64,000 nt of DNA from Bacteroidaceae bacterium (GCA_902362375.1 CABIVS010000003.1:473770-537769), one strand, 5' to 3'. Positions 7,247 to 16,494 are shown, counted from the stretch's first letter. Translations and numbers: made by a program. The notes: a model not told the origin generated them from the sequence alone.

Positions 7247-8620
7247 TTATAATCTTTCCAATTGGACTGTGAAGTGTCTCATTAAGGGAGCTTCCCAGGC
7301 GATACGTACTCCATGAGTGATGCTTTCTCTGCGTTCATATACATTTTTGAGGGCGGCAGCTATTACATTCATGTGATTGTCGGTATATACTCTGCGGGGA
7401 ATGGCGAGGCGGAGTAGGTCAAGACCGTTGAAGCGGTTTTCATGGGTCACCGGATCACGGTCGGCAAGGATATAGCCGATTTCGCATCCACGGATACCGG
7501 CTTCCAGGTAAAGTTCTATGGTTAGCGTCTGCGCCGGGAATTCTTCTCGAGGAACATGTGTCAGCACTTTAGGCGCATCAATGAAGATGGCGTGTCCTCC
7601 GGCCGGGCGTTGGTAAGGGATTCCGTATTCATCCAGTTTCTTTGCCAGGTATTCCACTTGTTTGATACGTGTTTCGAGGTTGTCGAATTCGGTGTTTTCG
7701 TCCAGTCCGATGGCGAGGGCGTTCATATCCCGTCCGTTCATGCCTCCGTAGGTGAGATAGCCTTCGTATTGTACACAGAAACCTTTTGCACCTTCATACC
7801 AGTCTGCACGCCGCGTGGCAATAAATCCGCCCATATTGACGATTCCGTCTTTCTTGGCGCTCATTGTCATGCCATCGGCAAGAGAGAACATTTCCCGTGT
7901 GATTTCTTTGATAGTTTTGTCTCGGTAACCTTCTTCGCGCATTTTGATGAAGTAGGCGTTCTCGGCAAAACGTGCAGAGTCGAAAAGTACGGGTTTGCCA
8001 TATTTGTCGGCAATGGCACGTATTTCGTATAAGTTTTGCATGGAGACGGGTTGTCCTCCGGCTGTATTGTTGGTGATGGTGACGATGATAAAAGGAATCC
8101 GTTCTGCGTATTCTGTGAGGGCTTTCTGTAATTTATCAGGGTCTACATTTCCTTTAAACGGTATTTCTAGTTGGGTTTGTTTGGCTGCATCGATGGTGCA
8201 GTCTAATGCGATGGCATGACGTCCCTCAATGTGTCCTTTGGTGGTGTCAAAATGCGAGTTTCCGGGCACAATGTCTCCTTCATGTACCAAATAAGAGAAA
8301 AGGACATTTTCAGCGGCACGTCCCTGATGGGTTGGTATGATGTATTCAAATCCTGTTAGTTTCGTAATCATCTCTTTCAACTTGAAGAATGAGGTCGCTC
8401 CGGCATAGCTTTCATCACCTAGCATCATTCCCGCCCATTGGCGGTCGCTCATCGCTCCGGTCCCGGAGTCGGTGATGAGATCTATATAAACTTGTTCTGA
8501 TTTGAGTTGAAAGACATTATAATGTGCTTCTTTAATCCATTGCTCGCGCTCTTCACGTGTGCTTTTCCGGATGGGTTCTACCATCTTTATTTTCCATGAT
8601 TCAGCAAAAGGTAATTCCAT
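7247..8620 (-). CDS. tnaA: Tryptophanase (tryptophan indole-lyase)
   Basis: This 457-aa PLP enzyme cleaves L-tryptophan to indole, pyruvate and ammonia in the cytoplasm. Visible landmarks are 'THQGRAAEN' (phosphate-binding region), the cofactor-contacting 'FDSARFAENAY' at about 213-223, and the Schiff-base lysine in 'MSAKKDGIVNMGG' (Lys256/257). Length is close to the E. coli enzyme (471 aa). Tyrosine phenol-lyase is a close paralogue; the tryptophanase call rests on overall similarity and the known tryptophanase in this genomic position in B. thetaiotaomicron (from memory). No tnaC-like leader peptide is seen. It has its own promoter at 8676-8683. Confidence 0.92.
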   Translation of the reverse strand: MELPFAESWKIKMVEPIRKSTREEREQWIKEAHYNVFQLKSEQVYIDLITDSGTGAMSDRQWAGMMLGDESYAGATSFFKLKEMITKLTGFEYIIPTHQGRAAENVLFSYLVHEGDIVPGNSHFDTTKGHIEGRHAIALDCTIDAAKQTQLEIPFKGNVDPDKLQKALTEYAERIPFIIVTITNNTAGGQPVSMQNLYEIRAIADKYGKPVLFDSARFAENAYFIKMREEGYRDKTIKEITREMFSLADGMTMSAKKDGIVNMGGFIATRRADWYEGAKGFCVQYEGYLTYGGMNGRDMNALAIGLDENTEFDNLETRIKQVEYLAKKLDEYGIPYQRPAGGHAIFIDAPKVLTHVPREEFPAQTLTIELYLEAGIRGCEIGYILADRDPVTHENRFNGLDLLRLAIPRRVYTDNHMNVIAAALKNVYERRESITHGVRIAWEAPLMRHFTVQLERL

Positions 8621-8675
8621 TGTCGTAGATTTAATAGTTTTGAACGACGAATGTAGCTAAAATTTGCGTGATTAG

Positions 8676-8683
8676 CAAATATA
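8676..8683 (-). promoter_or_regulatory. Promoter -7 box of tnaA
   Basis: TATATTTG on the minus strand, 56 nt before the tnaA start, matches TAnnTTTG. Confidence 0.65.
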
Positions 8684-8767
8684 TGATGACTTTTTGTAAA
8701 TTGAGGCTGTTGTGGATGCCTCTTTGTGAAATAGTAGGAAATCGAAACATGGTGGGTGGAGATATGA

Positions 8768-8804
8768 AAAGAGTCAGACTTCCATTGGGAATATCTGACT
8801 CTTT
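8768..8804 (-). terminator. Terminator of the B12-uptake operon
   Basis: Perfect 11-bp stem (AAAGAGTCAGA with TCTGACTCTTT) and 15-nt loop, about 35 nt after the last gene of the btu operon. It separates that operon from tnaA. Confidence 0.75.
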
Positions 8805-8839
8805 AAAATTATAGGATGATTTCTAATGTAGTACTATGT

Positions 8840-10159
8840 TTATTGAAAGGCTATAGTCGATGGGAACCAATAAGTCCCAGTATAATCAATTACTTCTTTT
8901 TGAGTACCAGTGACTCCATTTGCTATATAAATATTAGTATTTAAATAATGTGTCAACCATCCGTCTTCTGTATAGATAATGTATACATCTCCATTTCTGG
9001 GATCGACTTGAACACCTGCTCCATATACCGATTTATCAGCAGCAGGAGCAGAGAAGAATAGGGTAGCATTTTTTGTTTCTATATTATATTTATAAATGTT
9101 CTTACCATATACACTGTAACCTTCTTCAAACATTTGTACTAAATATAATGCATTCTCTGTTATAGATGCACATAATCCTGTAGGAGTATAGGCCCACTGG
9201 TTATAATAAACACTTAGTCCGTTAGGTAATTCAACTTCTTCATAATCTAATGTCTCTACATTGATTTTAATTAATTTGTTACCATTTGCGGCCCATAATG
9301 TGCCATCCTTGGTTTGGGCGAATCCTGTTTTTATTTGATAGGCTATGTCTTGTTTAAAGGAAAGATCATTGGTATTATATACTTTAATCGTGTTTTTGCT
9401 GCTAATGAATATGTATTTGTCTGTTTTATATATATCTTCATTATCGCTACTAACTGCATCTAAACCTGATAACTTTTCACCTAATGTCAATTGCTTTAAA
9501 TTAACTTTGAATGCTCCATTACTAGTTGTAAGAATACCTGTTTCATTATTAACAATGCAAAAGTTTTGTCCTTGTGCATTTTGGTCTAACCCGTCTTCTA
9601 TCTTATTCACAATTTGGTTATTTTCCAAATTCATTTTAACAAGGAAAGGACTTTGTTTACAAACGATGTACATATAACCGTTATTGATAATACCTACAGT
9701 TGAAGTTACTCCTAGTCCTTCTACTATATTATATTGCCATTGTTCCTGTTTGTATCTATTAACAGAACCTTTGCCTTGACCTTCATTAATAACATAGAAT
9801 GGTGGTTTAACGACCATTATATTAATACTTTTTTCCTGCGCTTCATTGTTGGCTGTTACAGTTAGCGTTATCGTGTGAGTTCCTGTGACATCACTTTGAA
9901 AAGTATAAGTGCTTTGGGTAGAGACTTCCTTTCCAGCTGTTGACCATGAGTAATGAACTTCTCCTTGTGGATTACTTAATAGAGCTTCAAGTTGAATAAT
10001 TTGTCCTGTTACTATAGTAGTTCCATCTTCTACACCTAAACTGGTAATTTCTACTTTTGTGCTATTGTCATCGTCATCACTACATGATGTTGAAACAAAT
10101 GGCAGTGCGAATAATGCCAACAGATAAAGTTGGCTGATTAAGAATTTCATTTTCTTCAT
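8840..10159 (-). CDS. Surface beta-propeller lipoprotein of the B12 operon
   Basis: This 439-aa protein has a lipoprotein signal with the lipidated cysteine at position 26 (VSTSC), followed by SDDDDNS, an acidic stretch that matches the Bacteroides signal for export to the cell surface. A PKD/Ig-like domain covers about residues 36-116, and the rest is a DUF5074-like propeller of short YVTN-type blades. It is the third gene of the riboswitch-controlled operon, 40 nt after the BtuG-like gene. By family and position it probably binds corrinoids at the surface or assists BtuG/BtuB; that function is inference. Confidence 0.8.
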   Translation of the reverse strand: MKKMKFLISQLYLLALFALPFVSTSCSDDDDNSTKVEITSLGVEDGTTIVTGQIIQLEALLSNPQGEVHYSWSTAGKEVSTQSTYTFQSDVTGTHTITLTVTANNEAQEKSINIMVVKPPFYVINEGQGKGSVNRYKQEQWQYNIVEGLGVTSTVGIINNGYMYIVCKQSPFLVKMNLENNQIVNKIEDGLDQNAQGQNFCIVNNETGILTTSNGAFKVNLKQLTLGEKLSGLDAVSSDNEDIYKTDKYIFISSKNTIKVYNTNDLSFKQDIAYQIKTGFAQTKDGTLWAANGNKLIKINVETLDYEEVELPNGLSVYYNQWAYTPTGLCASITENALYLVQMFEEGYSVYGKNIYKYNIETKNATLFFSAPAADKSVYGAGVQVDPRNGDVYIIYTEDGWLTHYLNTNIYIANGVTGTQKEVIDYTGTYWFPSTIAFQ

Positions 10160-10199
10160 TTTTCTTGAATTAATAAATTATATATAGTTTATTGTCTTT

Positions 10200-12212
10200 C
10201 TATTTCTTGAAATGTAAATCTTCAACGGCCTGTAGCTCTGTGGAGATTTCTCCCATCCATCCACTACTTTGGTTGACTGCTGTATAGATTTTTACAAAAT
10301 CGATTCCATCTAATACGACAGGATTTCCGTTCTTATCTACTGCCCAGTCTATTTTGAATTTACATTGTTCTTCTCCATTCGGATGATTATCGGCATATCC
10401 CCAGGCATAACAATAACCCACCCAATGTTCGGGCATATTTTCACGCGGCTCATTCACTGTATTATCTTTCAGACGACTTCCATGGAATGTGATTTGATCT
10501 TCCTTTATCCATGCTGGGTAATAAGAATTTGTTGTATGGTAATCATTCCGATATACATATCCTTCATTACCTTTATTGTCAGTCCACTTAACATCTTCTT
10601 TCGGAGAGGATGGGCGATAATATGTGATTGTATAATTTTTGGTCGTAGCAGGAGAGTTATATTCACTTCCTGCCAGTTCATACCATTCATCATCTGCTAA
10701 TCCATTTCCATTAGTGTCTTTGGACACTAATACAATACCAGGTTCAGAGCTTCCCCCGAGAGCACCGGTCAATGTTCCGAACATATCATAGTATGCGTTA
10801 CCATATATCTTAAGATCGTATTCACCCGGGACATTAGGAACGGTATGATCGAATCCTACTGTGATATAGCCACCATATGCTCCAAGACTAATCAAGCATA
10901 GATCGGTATCTTTCAATTGTTCTTCTGCATATTTTCTAACCTCTTCAGCGGTATAATTCTCTTTATAAGCTGTGGTAACCGTATTCATATATTGACTGGG
11001 AGCCGGATTGTAGTCCAATACTTTATTGGCAAAAGCAGAGGGGGCATTCGGGTCGGATTCTTCTCCGTCACTATCACCAGTCGATGCTTTTTGGCTAAAT
11101 ATGACATTGTTGGGATTGAGACCGATACGGTTTAATCTGAATAATAATTGACCGTTTGTATTGAAACATAATACATCTCCGGTTATCGTATAGCTATATG
11201 CTTCTGTGATATACACATTACCACTATAAGGGTTGACATTAATGCTATATGGAGTACTAATCTTAGTTCCATCTGTGATGAAATTCTCCCGTATCGTCTC
11301 TCCGGTTCTTAAGTTTAATACTTTGATAGACGATGCTTCGGTATTGTAATTATAATTATATAGATAGGCTATGTTATTATTATCGATGGCAAAGTTCATC
11401 ACTTTTTCGTTATAAATGCGCTCTACTTCGTCCGTCTGGCTATTAATCTTCACGAAGTTAAAATCTCCGTCTGCAATATTACTTCCATAGGTTGCCACAT
11501 AGACCGCTTCGTTTGGTCCTGGTGAGATACAGCCGGGGTTAGGACCAACTTTTATCTTTTTTATCTCGGTGAAAGATGCGATGTCGATAACGGAGACTGT
11601 ATTATCTACTCCTAGTCCTTCCGAATAGTCTAATCCTCCAGAGTTGGAGACATACAATTTCTTATTCTTCACACAAATGTTTTCCGGATTTCTTCCGGCT
11701 TTTGTGAAACTTTCTATTTGCAGCGAAGTCGTATCGATACGTGCTACTGTTCCATCAAACGAACATACATATGCTTTGTTTTCATAGAAAGCGATATGGC
11801 GTGGTTGTCTGGAACTTCCATTATCGGTAAACATGGGAATTTGTTTGATCGATATACCTGTTTGGAAATCAATCACTTCAATGGTACTCGATACATTCAC
11901 TACAATATACAGTTTATTTCCGTAGAGTGCAATATCGTTGGCTGTATCACCTAGCCCACGCTTATTCAAGTCTTTGAAATAGTTTTTGACTAGTTTGTTG
12001 CTTTTGAATGAATATTTAGCTAATGAACTATTGTTCAAGTTGAACAAACCCTCACTTAATATATATATTTCGGCTGTTCCGGTTTCTGTAATATTACCAT
12101 CTATGGTTGTTGAAGTCGGTTTGTCTTCTAAGTCATCGCAAGCTACGAATAATGGCAGGAATGCGCAAAATAGTGCCTGATATATATATAATATTTTTGT
12201 TCTTATATTCAT
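10200..12212 (-). CDS. btuG: BtuG-like surface corrinoid-binding lipoprotein with extra C-terminal domain
   Basis: This 670-aa lipoprotein has Cys25 in a lipobox (LFVAC) followed by DDLED, a surface-export signal. Residues about 30-375 form a YVTN/DUF5074-type propeller of the kind that in Bacteroides BtuG captures cobalamin and delivers it to BtuB. After a Ser/Asp/Glu-rich linker, residues about 385-670 form a second aromatic-rich domain (segments GGYITVGFDHTVPN, GNGLADDEWYEL) not needed for a propeller. The gene starts 19 nt after btuB and is in the riboswitch operon. BtuG identity is inferred from fold and position; the role of the C-terminal domain is unknown. Confidence 0.8.
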   Translation of the reverse strand: MNIRTKILYIYQALFCAFLPLFVACDDLEDKPTSTTIDGNITETGTAEIYILSEGLFNLNNSSLAKYSFKSNKLVKNYFKDLNKRGLGDTANDIALYGNKLYIVVNVSSTIEVIDFQTGISIKQIPMFTDNGSSRQPRHIAFYENKAYVCSFDGTVARIDTTSLQIESFTKAGRNPENICVKNKKLYVSNSGGLDYSEGLGVDNTVSVIDIASFTEIKKIKVGPNPGCISPGPNEAVYVATYGSNIADGDFNFVKINSQTDEVERIYNEKVMNFAIDNNNIAYLYNYNYNTEASSIKVLNLRTGETIRENFITDGTKISTPYSINVNPYSGNVYITEAYSYTITGDVLCFNTNGQLLFRLNRIGLNPNNVIFSQKASTGDSDGEESDPNAPSAFANKVLDYNPAPSQYMNTVTTAYKENYTAEEVRKYAEEQLKDTDLCLISLGAYGGYITVGFDHTVPNVPGEYDLKIYGNAYYDMFGTLTGALGGSSEPGIVLVSKDTNGNGLADDEWYELAGSEYNSPATTKNYTITYYRPSSPKEDVKWTDNKGNEGYVYRNDYHTTNSYYPAWIKEDQITFHGSRLKDNTVNEPRENMPEHWVGYCYAWGYADNHPNGEEQCKFKIDWAVDKNGNPVVLDGIDFVKIYTAVNQSSGWMGEISTELQAVEDLHFKK

Positions 12213-12231
12213 AATTTACTTGCTTTTATTC

Positions 12232-14277
12232 TTAATATTTAATATTTAAAGTTGCTCTGAAAGAGCGTCCTGGCATGGGAAAGTTCTTCACAATCTCATA
12301 GTTCTTGTTGGCTATGTTTAATACTTCTACGCTGACTGAAGTATGAGTTTTTAGAATGTGAAAACTACGACTTATTGAAATACTATGGTCGCTATAACCC
12401 TCCATACTATTTTCGGCTATATTTTCATTCTGCACATACCGTTTCCCGGAGAAGAGGAATGAATACGAAAAATTGATCCACGGTGTTTCGATACCGGCTT
12501 GTCCTGAACCGGATACACGGGGAGTATAAGCTATCTGATGTTTGTAAGTCCTCCCTGCTTCGGTAGTGGGGTCAGAATTAGTTATATCCAAAGCTTGTTG
12601 GTAGGTATAATTACCGGAGAGATTAATACGGATTCTTTCCCAGGGCTGAAGAGATAAACTACCCGTGGCGTCAATTCCTTTGATTTCAATTTCACCCAAA
12701 TTTCTCATACTCCATACGGCAAGATTCTTAGTTGGGTAGGCGATGATTTTATCTGTCACCTTGTTGTAATATGTATCGATTGTAGCAGATAAATAAGGTA
12801 AGAACGGACATACGTTTTTGCTATATGTCAGACCTATGTTATATTGTCGTGCGTTTTCCGGTCTTAATTTAGTGTTTCCCACTTCCTGATAATATAAATC
12901 ATTGAAACTAGGTAAACGGAAAATGTCTTTATAAAAGAAGCGAATACGGAATTCTTCGTGATAAAAGGGTTTGAATGAAGCACTTATATACGGTGTTAAT
13001 TTACGATAGTTGCCGGCACTACCCCCTTCTTTTACATCCTCGTTGATAATTGTTGCTAAAGCTGATGCGGAGATTGTTAGCCAATCATTCATGTACTTCC
13101 CAGCAAAAGCTGTCAACCATGAATAACGTGTAGGTTGTGCAAACTCATTAAGATTAGCATTCATTGTATTGATGCTTCCATCTGTAGAAAGAGAGAATGA
13201 AAGATTGTCCAACATCCTGTAGAGAACAGAAGCAGAGAGGTAATACTCTTGTTGATAATAACTGTTTTCTGTCTTACCTTTAGAATTTGGAGTGTCTGGG
13301 TCCAAATAACGCTGATAACTCCAATTCCATTTGGCAGAAGATTGGAATACCCATTGACGGCTGAATTCTTTCTTGTATTGGCTTTGTACAAATGTGTTTT
13401 TGTCCCACAATTGTTGGAGAGAATAATCATTGTAAAGAGTGGTAGCTTTGGGTAGTCCTCTGGACGACTGAAAATAGTATGCTTTAAGTCTCCATTGTTC
13501 TTTATCTGAAAAATTCCCGTAAAGCCCAGCTTCGGCACGAAAGATCTGCACATCTGTATTCTTCCGCTTTTCACGAGAGGTCAGATCTTCTTTTGTATCT
13601 CCATAGTGTAGGGTATATGGATAATGTCCATCGGAAGACATCCATTCACCATTGACTGATACCGTCCATTTGGAGTTTAATTGTTGTTCTAATAGTATGG
13701 AGGGATTGACTAGCCCCCATGAACCGGTTTTGAAAGATGCACTTATATTGGTTGTTTTTTCTTTCTCGAAGCGGGGAGTAAGTGTTTGTATATTCAGTAT
13801 GCCTGCTGCTGCAAAGAAGCGGGCAGGCTGGAAAATGTTGTCGCTTTGAGCATTGCTTAAAGAGAGTTGGTCAACATTATCGAGCGAGAAGCGACCTATA
13901 TCAATTTGTCCCGTTTGGCAATCGGTCAGGGTAATTCCGTCATAGCTGACAGCAGTATGTTGTGCTCCCAGGCTTCGTATGGATACTGTTTTCAGTCCGC
14001 CGATACCTCCGTAGTCTTTCACGGTCACTCCCGCAAAGTGTTTCACTGCGTCGGAGACTTGCAGGGCGTGCAGGTTTTTCAGGGCGTCTTTGGAGAATAC
14101 TTGCAGGGGAGCGGTTGAACGTACTTCGCGAGTCTGGTAGATATCTGATACTGTTATTTCAGGAATAGAATATGTATGTGTCGTATCTACCTTTTGCTGT
14201 TGTGCAAAAAGTGATATGGATAAGAATTGGCAGCAGAATACTGCAAAGATCATTTTCTTAAATGTTCTCTCTTTCAT
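12232..14277 (-). CDS. btuB: TonB-dependent vitamin B12 receptor
   Basis: This 681-aa outer-membrane protein imports cobalamin using TonB energy. It has a signal peptide cleaved near Ala25 (SLFAQ), a TonB-box-like 'IPEITVSD' segment, a plug domain (about 48-160, with 'VTVKDYGGIGGLKTVSIRSLG') and a 22-strand barrel ending in an aromatic-type terminus (RSFRATLNIKY). The upstream cobalamin riboswitch at 14475-14648 makes the substrate assignment strong. It is the first gene of the operon, followed at 19 nt by the BtuG-like protein. Confidence 0.95.
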   Translation of the reverse strand: MKERTFKKMIFAVFCCQFLSISLFAQQQKVDTTHTYSIPEITVSDIYQTREVRSTAPLQVFSKDALKNLHALQVSDAVKHFAGVTVKDYGGIGGLKTVSIRSLGAQHTAVSYDGITLTDCQTGQIDIGRFSLDNVDQLSLSNAQSDNIFQPARFFAAAGILNIQTLTPRFEKEKTTNISASFKTGSWGLVNPSILLEQQLNSKWTVSVNGEWMSSDGHYPYTLHYGDTKEDLTSREKRKNTDVQIFRAEAGLYGNFSDKEQWRLKAYYFQSSRGLPKATTLYNDYSLQQLWDKNTFVQSQYKKEFSRQWVFQSSAKWNWSYQRYLDPDTPNSKGKTENSYYQQEYYLSASVLYRMLDNLSFSLSTDGSINTMNANLNEFAQPTRYSWLTAFAGKYMNDWLTISASALATIINEDVKEGGSAGNYRKLTPYISASFKPFYHEEFRIRFFYKDIFRLPSFNDLYYQEVGNTKLRPENARQYNIGLTYSKNVCPFLPYLSATIDTYYNKVTDKIIAYPTKNLAVWSMRNLGEIEIKGIDATGSLSLQPWERIRINLSGNYTYQQALDITNSDPTTEAGRTYKHQIAYTPRVSGSGQAGIETPWINFSYSFLFSGKRYVQNENIAENSMEGYSDHSISISRSFHILKTHTSVSVEVLNIANKNYEIVKNFPMPGRSFRATLNIKY

Positions 14278-14309
14278 TTATTCCTTTTTCAGTCTATTGC
14301 TATTTAAAA

Positions 14310-14340
14310 GTGTCCGGGCGAAATCCCTTCGACCGGACAC
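14310..14340 (-). promoter_or_regulatory. Possible riboswitch expression-platform hairpin
   Basis: An 8-bp GC-rich stem (GTGTCCGG with CCGGACAC) followed by TTTTAAAT lies 33-63 nt upstream of btuB and downstream of the aptamer. It resembles a terminator that B12-bound RNA could allow to form. Confidence 0.5.
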
Positions 14341-14474
14341 GCATAAATAAACTTGGCAGAGTTTATTCGTTTTAACACACTTTCTCTGAATCAGAGTGAT
14401 GAATGAAATGATGGACGACTTGTCCCGTTCATTAGACTCAACGCTTTTTCCTCGAAAGCAGTGAAACATATTTG

Positions 14475-14648
14475 CATGGTAGGTCTTCTGACTTATTCCT
14501 GCTACAAACGCCTTCCCGGATTAGTCTCCAGTGGCAATGAGTGAATTGCTTGTAACATACATGGAACTTACAGCAGCGGGACTGTTCAGGATTTACACCT
14601 GATTCCCTTTTAATCGCTTCCCCCGCATGGGAGTCGCGAACCAATGCG
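14475..14648 (-). ncRNA. Cobalamin riboswitch controlling btuB
   Basis: The minus strand carries the B12-aptamer landmarks in order: a GGGAATCAGGTG-like segment, the AACAGTCCCGCTGCTGTAA core (B12 box region), the GCCACTGG stem, GGGAAGGC, and finally the AAGTCAGAAGACCTACC 3' element. Spacing and order match the cobalamin riboswitch class. It should turn down the operon when adenosyl- or other cobalamins are plentiful. Confidence 0.95.
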
Positions 14649-14651
14649 TGA

Positions 14652-14659
14652 CAAAGATA
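14652..14659 (-). promoter_or_regulatory. Promoter -7 box of the B12 operon
   Basis: TATCTTTG on the minus strand lies directly upstream of the aptamer, with a TTG element 20 nt further upstream (14680-14682). This is a good fit to the Bacteroides promoter. Confidence 0.75.
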
Positions 14660-14690
14660 GCGAGTTTATTTTGCTTTTGCAAGGGGGAGT

Positions 14691-14728
14691 GTTCTTTTTC
14701 TTTCGTCTTGATACGAAAGAGAAAGAAC
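14691..14728. repeat. 16-bp inverted repeat upstream of btu promoter
   Basis: Arms at 14691-14706 and 14713-14728 match at 15 of 16 positions around a 6-nt loop. The sequence is a pyrimidine-rich/purine-rich hairpin. Its role is unknown. Confidence 0.6.
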
Positions 14729-14841
14729 CAAAAAGAAAACACCTGCGCTTGACGCTGAAAAACGAGGCCGGGAAACCATGCGGTGTGTTCGTGAGGTGGG
14801 TGTGGGGGAGGGGTAAGCGTTGGTGGGACTTTGGAAAAATG

Positions 14842-14914
14842 GTGACGCTATCCGATATAAATAGTGACGGTATATGCTCAAGATACTAACGGTATCCTTG
14901 CCATATACCGTCAC
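14842..14914 (+). repeat. 22-bp-period repeat array A
   Basis: Units start at 14842 (GTGACGCTATCC), 14864 (GTGACGGTATAT) and 14886 (CTAACGGTATCC), exactly 22 bp apart, each with ATA or ATG just before it. An inverted copy of unit 2's core lies at 14903-14914. The same motif and period occur on the other strand at 58666-58743. Not CRISPR-like: units are degenerate and only 22 bp long. Confidence 0.75.
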
Positions 14915-14965
14915 TATTTTTTCTATGTTAATCAAGTGTCCTATATTAGTTCGTATAGTGTATGT

Positions 14966-15910
14966 TTACTGTTCGCTTTTCATTAGTAGGTATTCTTCGA
15001 TGGCTTGTGCGGGGGCGTCTTTTAAGAGCACAGTTTTTTCCTTATTCAAAAGGTAGAGGGTGGGGATTGCTTTCAAGTCGTATAGTTGTTGTTCTTTGAT
15101 GGCGAATTTCTTGTCGTATCCGTTGATCCATTCTTTGGGGAATTCGTTCAGATGTTTGCGCCATTCGTCCAGTTCTTCGTCAGGATAGACGGAGAGGACT
15201 GTTAGTTTCTTTTGTTCCAGAAGTTGGTTGATGATAGGGGCGTTTTTCAGGGCATCTATCGTTTCTGTACAGGCATGGCAACCTGGGTTGTTGATGAATA
15301 GCAGGATGTAATCCGTTTGTTGTTGGTAGAGGGAACCTTGCGCGCCGGAAGCCAGCGTGTAGTTGAAGTTCAGGGCTTTGGTGCCGATGCGGTTTTTCTG
15401 GGCTAATTCCCGGCGGGCTTTGGGACGTACTTTTTCTATTTCCTCTAGCAGGGGGGAAGTTAACATAGCATCTAATACGGGGATGTAGAATTCTTCGTTA
15501 CGCATGGGGGAGTTGGGGTCGTAGAGATATTTATCGGCCAGATCGGTGATGTAGGTGAATACCTTTTTGTCTGCGTTCGTTTGCTCGATTGTTTTCCGCA
15601 TGGCTTCTTGTGCGGTTTTCAACGGGACGTGATTCAGTATGTCACAATAGTCCGCCCAGGCTTGTTCGGTTATTTCGGGGTGGTGGATGTAATTGGTGTC
15701 GGCGAAGTTGACATGATCCCAATAGTGCTTCACGAGGAATTCTGCACGTTGCTCCGGAGCTGTCATCATTTGCGGGATGGCGGGCAGGGTGAAGGTTGTA
15801 ATAGTATCCCGGGGAGCTTCGTTTTCACATTGATTGGAAGCGTTTCCACTTTTGCAGGCACAAAGAAGGAGAATACATAAAGTAAATAGGATATTTATAT
15901 TCGTTTTCAT
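14966..15910 (-). CDS. DUF5106 thioredoxin-like lipoprotein
   Basis: This 314-aa protein has a lipoprotein signal (lipobox LCAC, Cys19) and an N-terminal DUF5106 helical domain (about 40-165). The C-terminal thioredoxin-fold domain has a CHAC redox motif at 211-214 and the conserved cis-proline at 283 (AIPTLYL). It is expected to be a periplasmic or membrane-anchored thiol-disulfide protein of the TlpA/ResA type. The substrate is unknown. It has its own promoter at 15969-15976, so it is separate from the B12 operon to its left. Confidence 0.85.
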   Translation of the reverse strand: MKTNINILFTLCILLLCACKSGNASNQCENEAPRDTITTFTLPAIPQMMTAPEQRAEFLVKHYWDHVNFADTNYIHHPEITEQAWADYCDILNHVPLKTAQEAMRKTIEQTNADKKVFTYITDLADKYLYDPNSPMRNEEFYIPVLDAMLTSPLLEEIEKVRPKARRELAQKNRIGTKALNFNYTLASGAQGSLYQQQTDYILLFINNPGCHACTETIDALKNAPIINQLLEQKKLTVLSVYPDEELDEWRKHLNEFPKEWINGYDKKFAIKEQQLYDLKAIPTLYLLNKEKTVLLKDAPAQAIEEYLLMKSEQ

Positions 15911-15968
15911 GACTTGCTATTTTTCGTTTAACTTATGTATGTGCATTGAAGTATACATGTATTGAAGA

Positions 15969-15976
15969 CAAAGATA
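15969..15976 (-). promoter_or_regulatory. Promoter of the DUF5106 gene
   Basis: TATCTTTG on the minus strand with TTTG at 15996-15999 and a 19-nt spacer, 59 nt before the start codon. It is a full match to the TTTG-N19-21-TAnnTTTG pattern. Confidence 0.75.
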
Positions 15977-16494
15977 ACTTTCTTTTTATTTTTATCAAAA
16001 AAATCATCTTTTTTTCAGTTACCGGAGTTTCAAATGGTGAATTTGCGAAGTTCGGGAAAGGATGAGCTGGAAAGAGGATCATGTTCTGTTTTTAAGATTT
16101 CCATCGAAAAAGAATACTTCAACATGATTAAACCAGAAGACAAATTGCATAAACAAATGCAAGAATATGCAGAAACTCCGGCTTATTTTGTATGTTTTAG
16201 CGAGGAATATGCACTTTTGGGGGTAAGTAAAGCCTCCATTTCTTACTGATATAGCTTTGGTTTCTCACCGACAAACCTTTGGTTTCTCGGTGAGGAAGCT
16301 GCGAAGGCATAAAAAGGGACTTTTTTTGAGCTGGTTGGTCTTCGCCGGGTGATAAAAGGAAAATGGCAAAAAGACCGTATACCGATGATTTGTCTTTCCA
16401 AAAGAGTCATATAGTGGTAAATTACTTTTGTGTTGAAAGAAAAACGTTCTAAAATGTAAAATATAGGATTCCGCTGAAGGAAAATGCTACGCAT
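15977..16494. other. No convincing gene; possible gene debris
   Basis: Short frames exist here (for example a 42-codon frame from ATG 16124 to 16249, plus strand) but none shows a recognisable domain or clear start signal. Given the truncated genes immediately to the right, this stretch may be degraded coding sequence. Confidence 0.4.

Noticed and set aside
14644-14889. 81-aa plus-strand frame upstream of btuB
   Set aside because: It runs through the btu promoter, an inverted repeat and the 22-bp array, and its translation is low complexity. No domain recognised.
14842-14914. CRISPR array
   Set aside because: Units are only 22 bp including filler, degenerate, and there are no cas genes in the window.
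15962-16249. 95-aa plus-strand frame
   Set aside because: Its 5' part covers the full-consensus promoter of the DUF5106 gene on the other strand and it shows no known domain. Kept only as possible debris.
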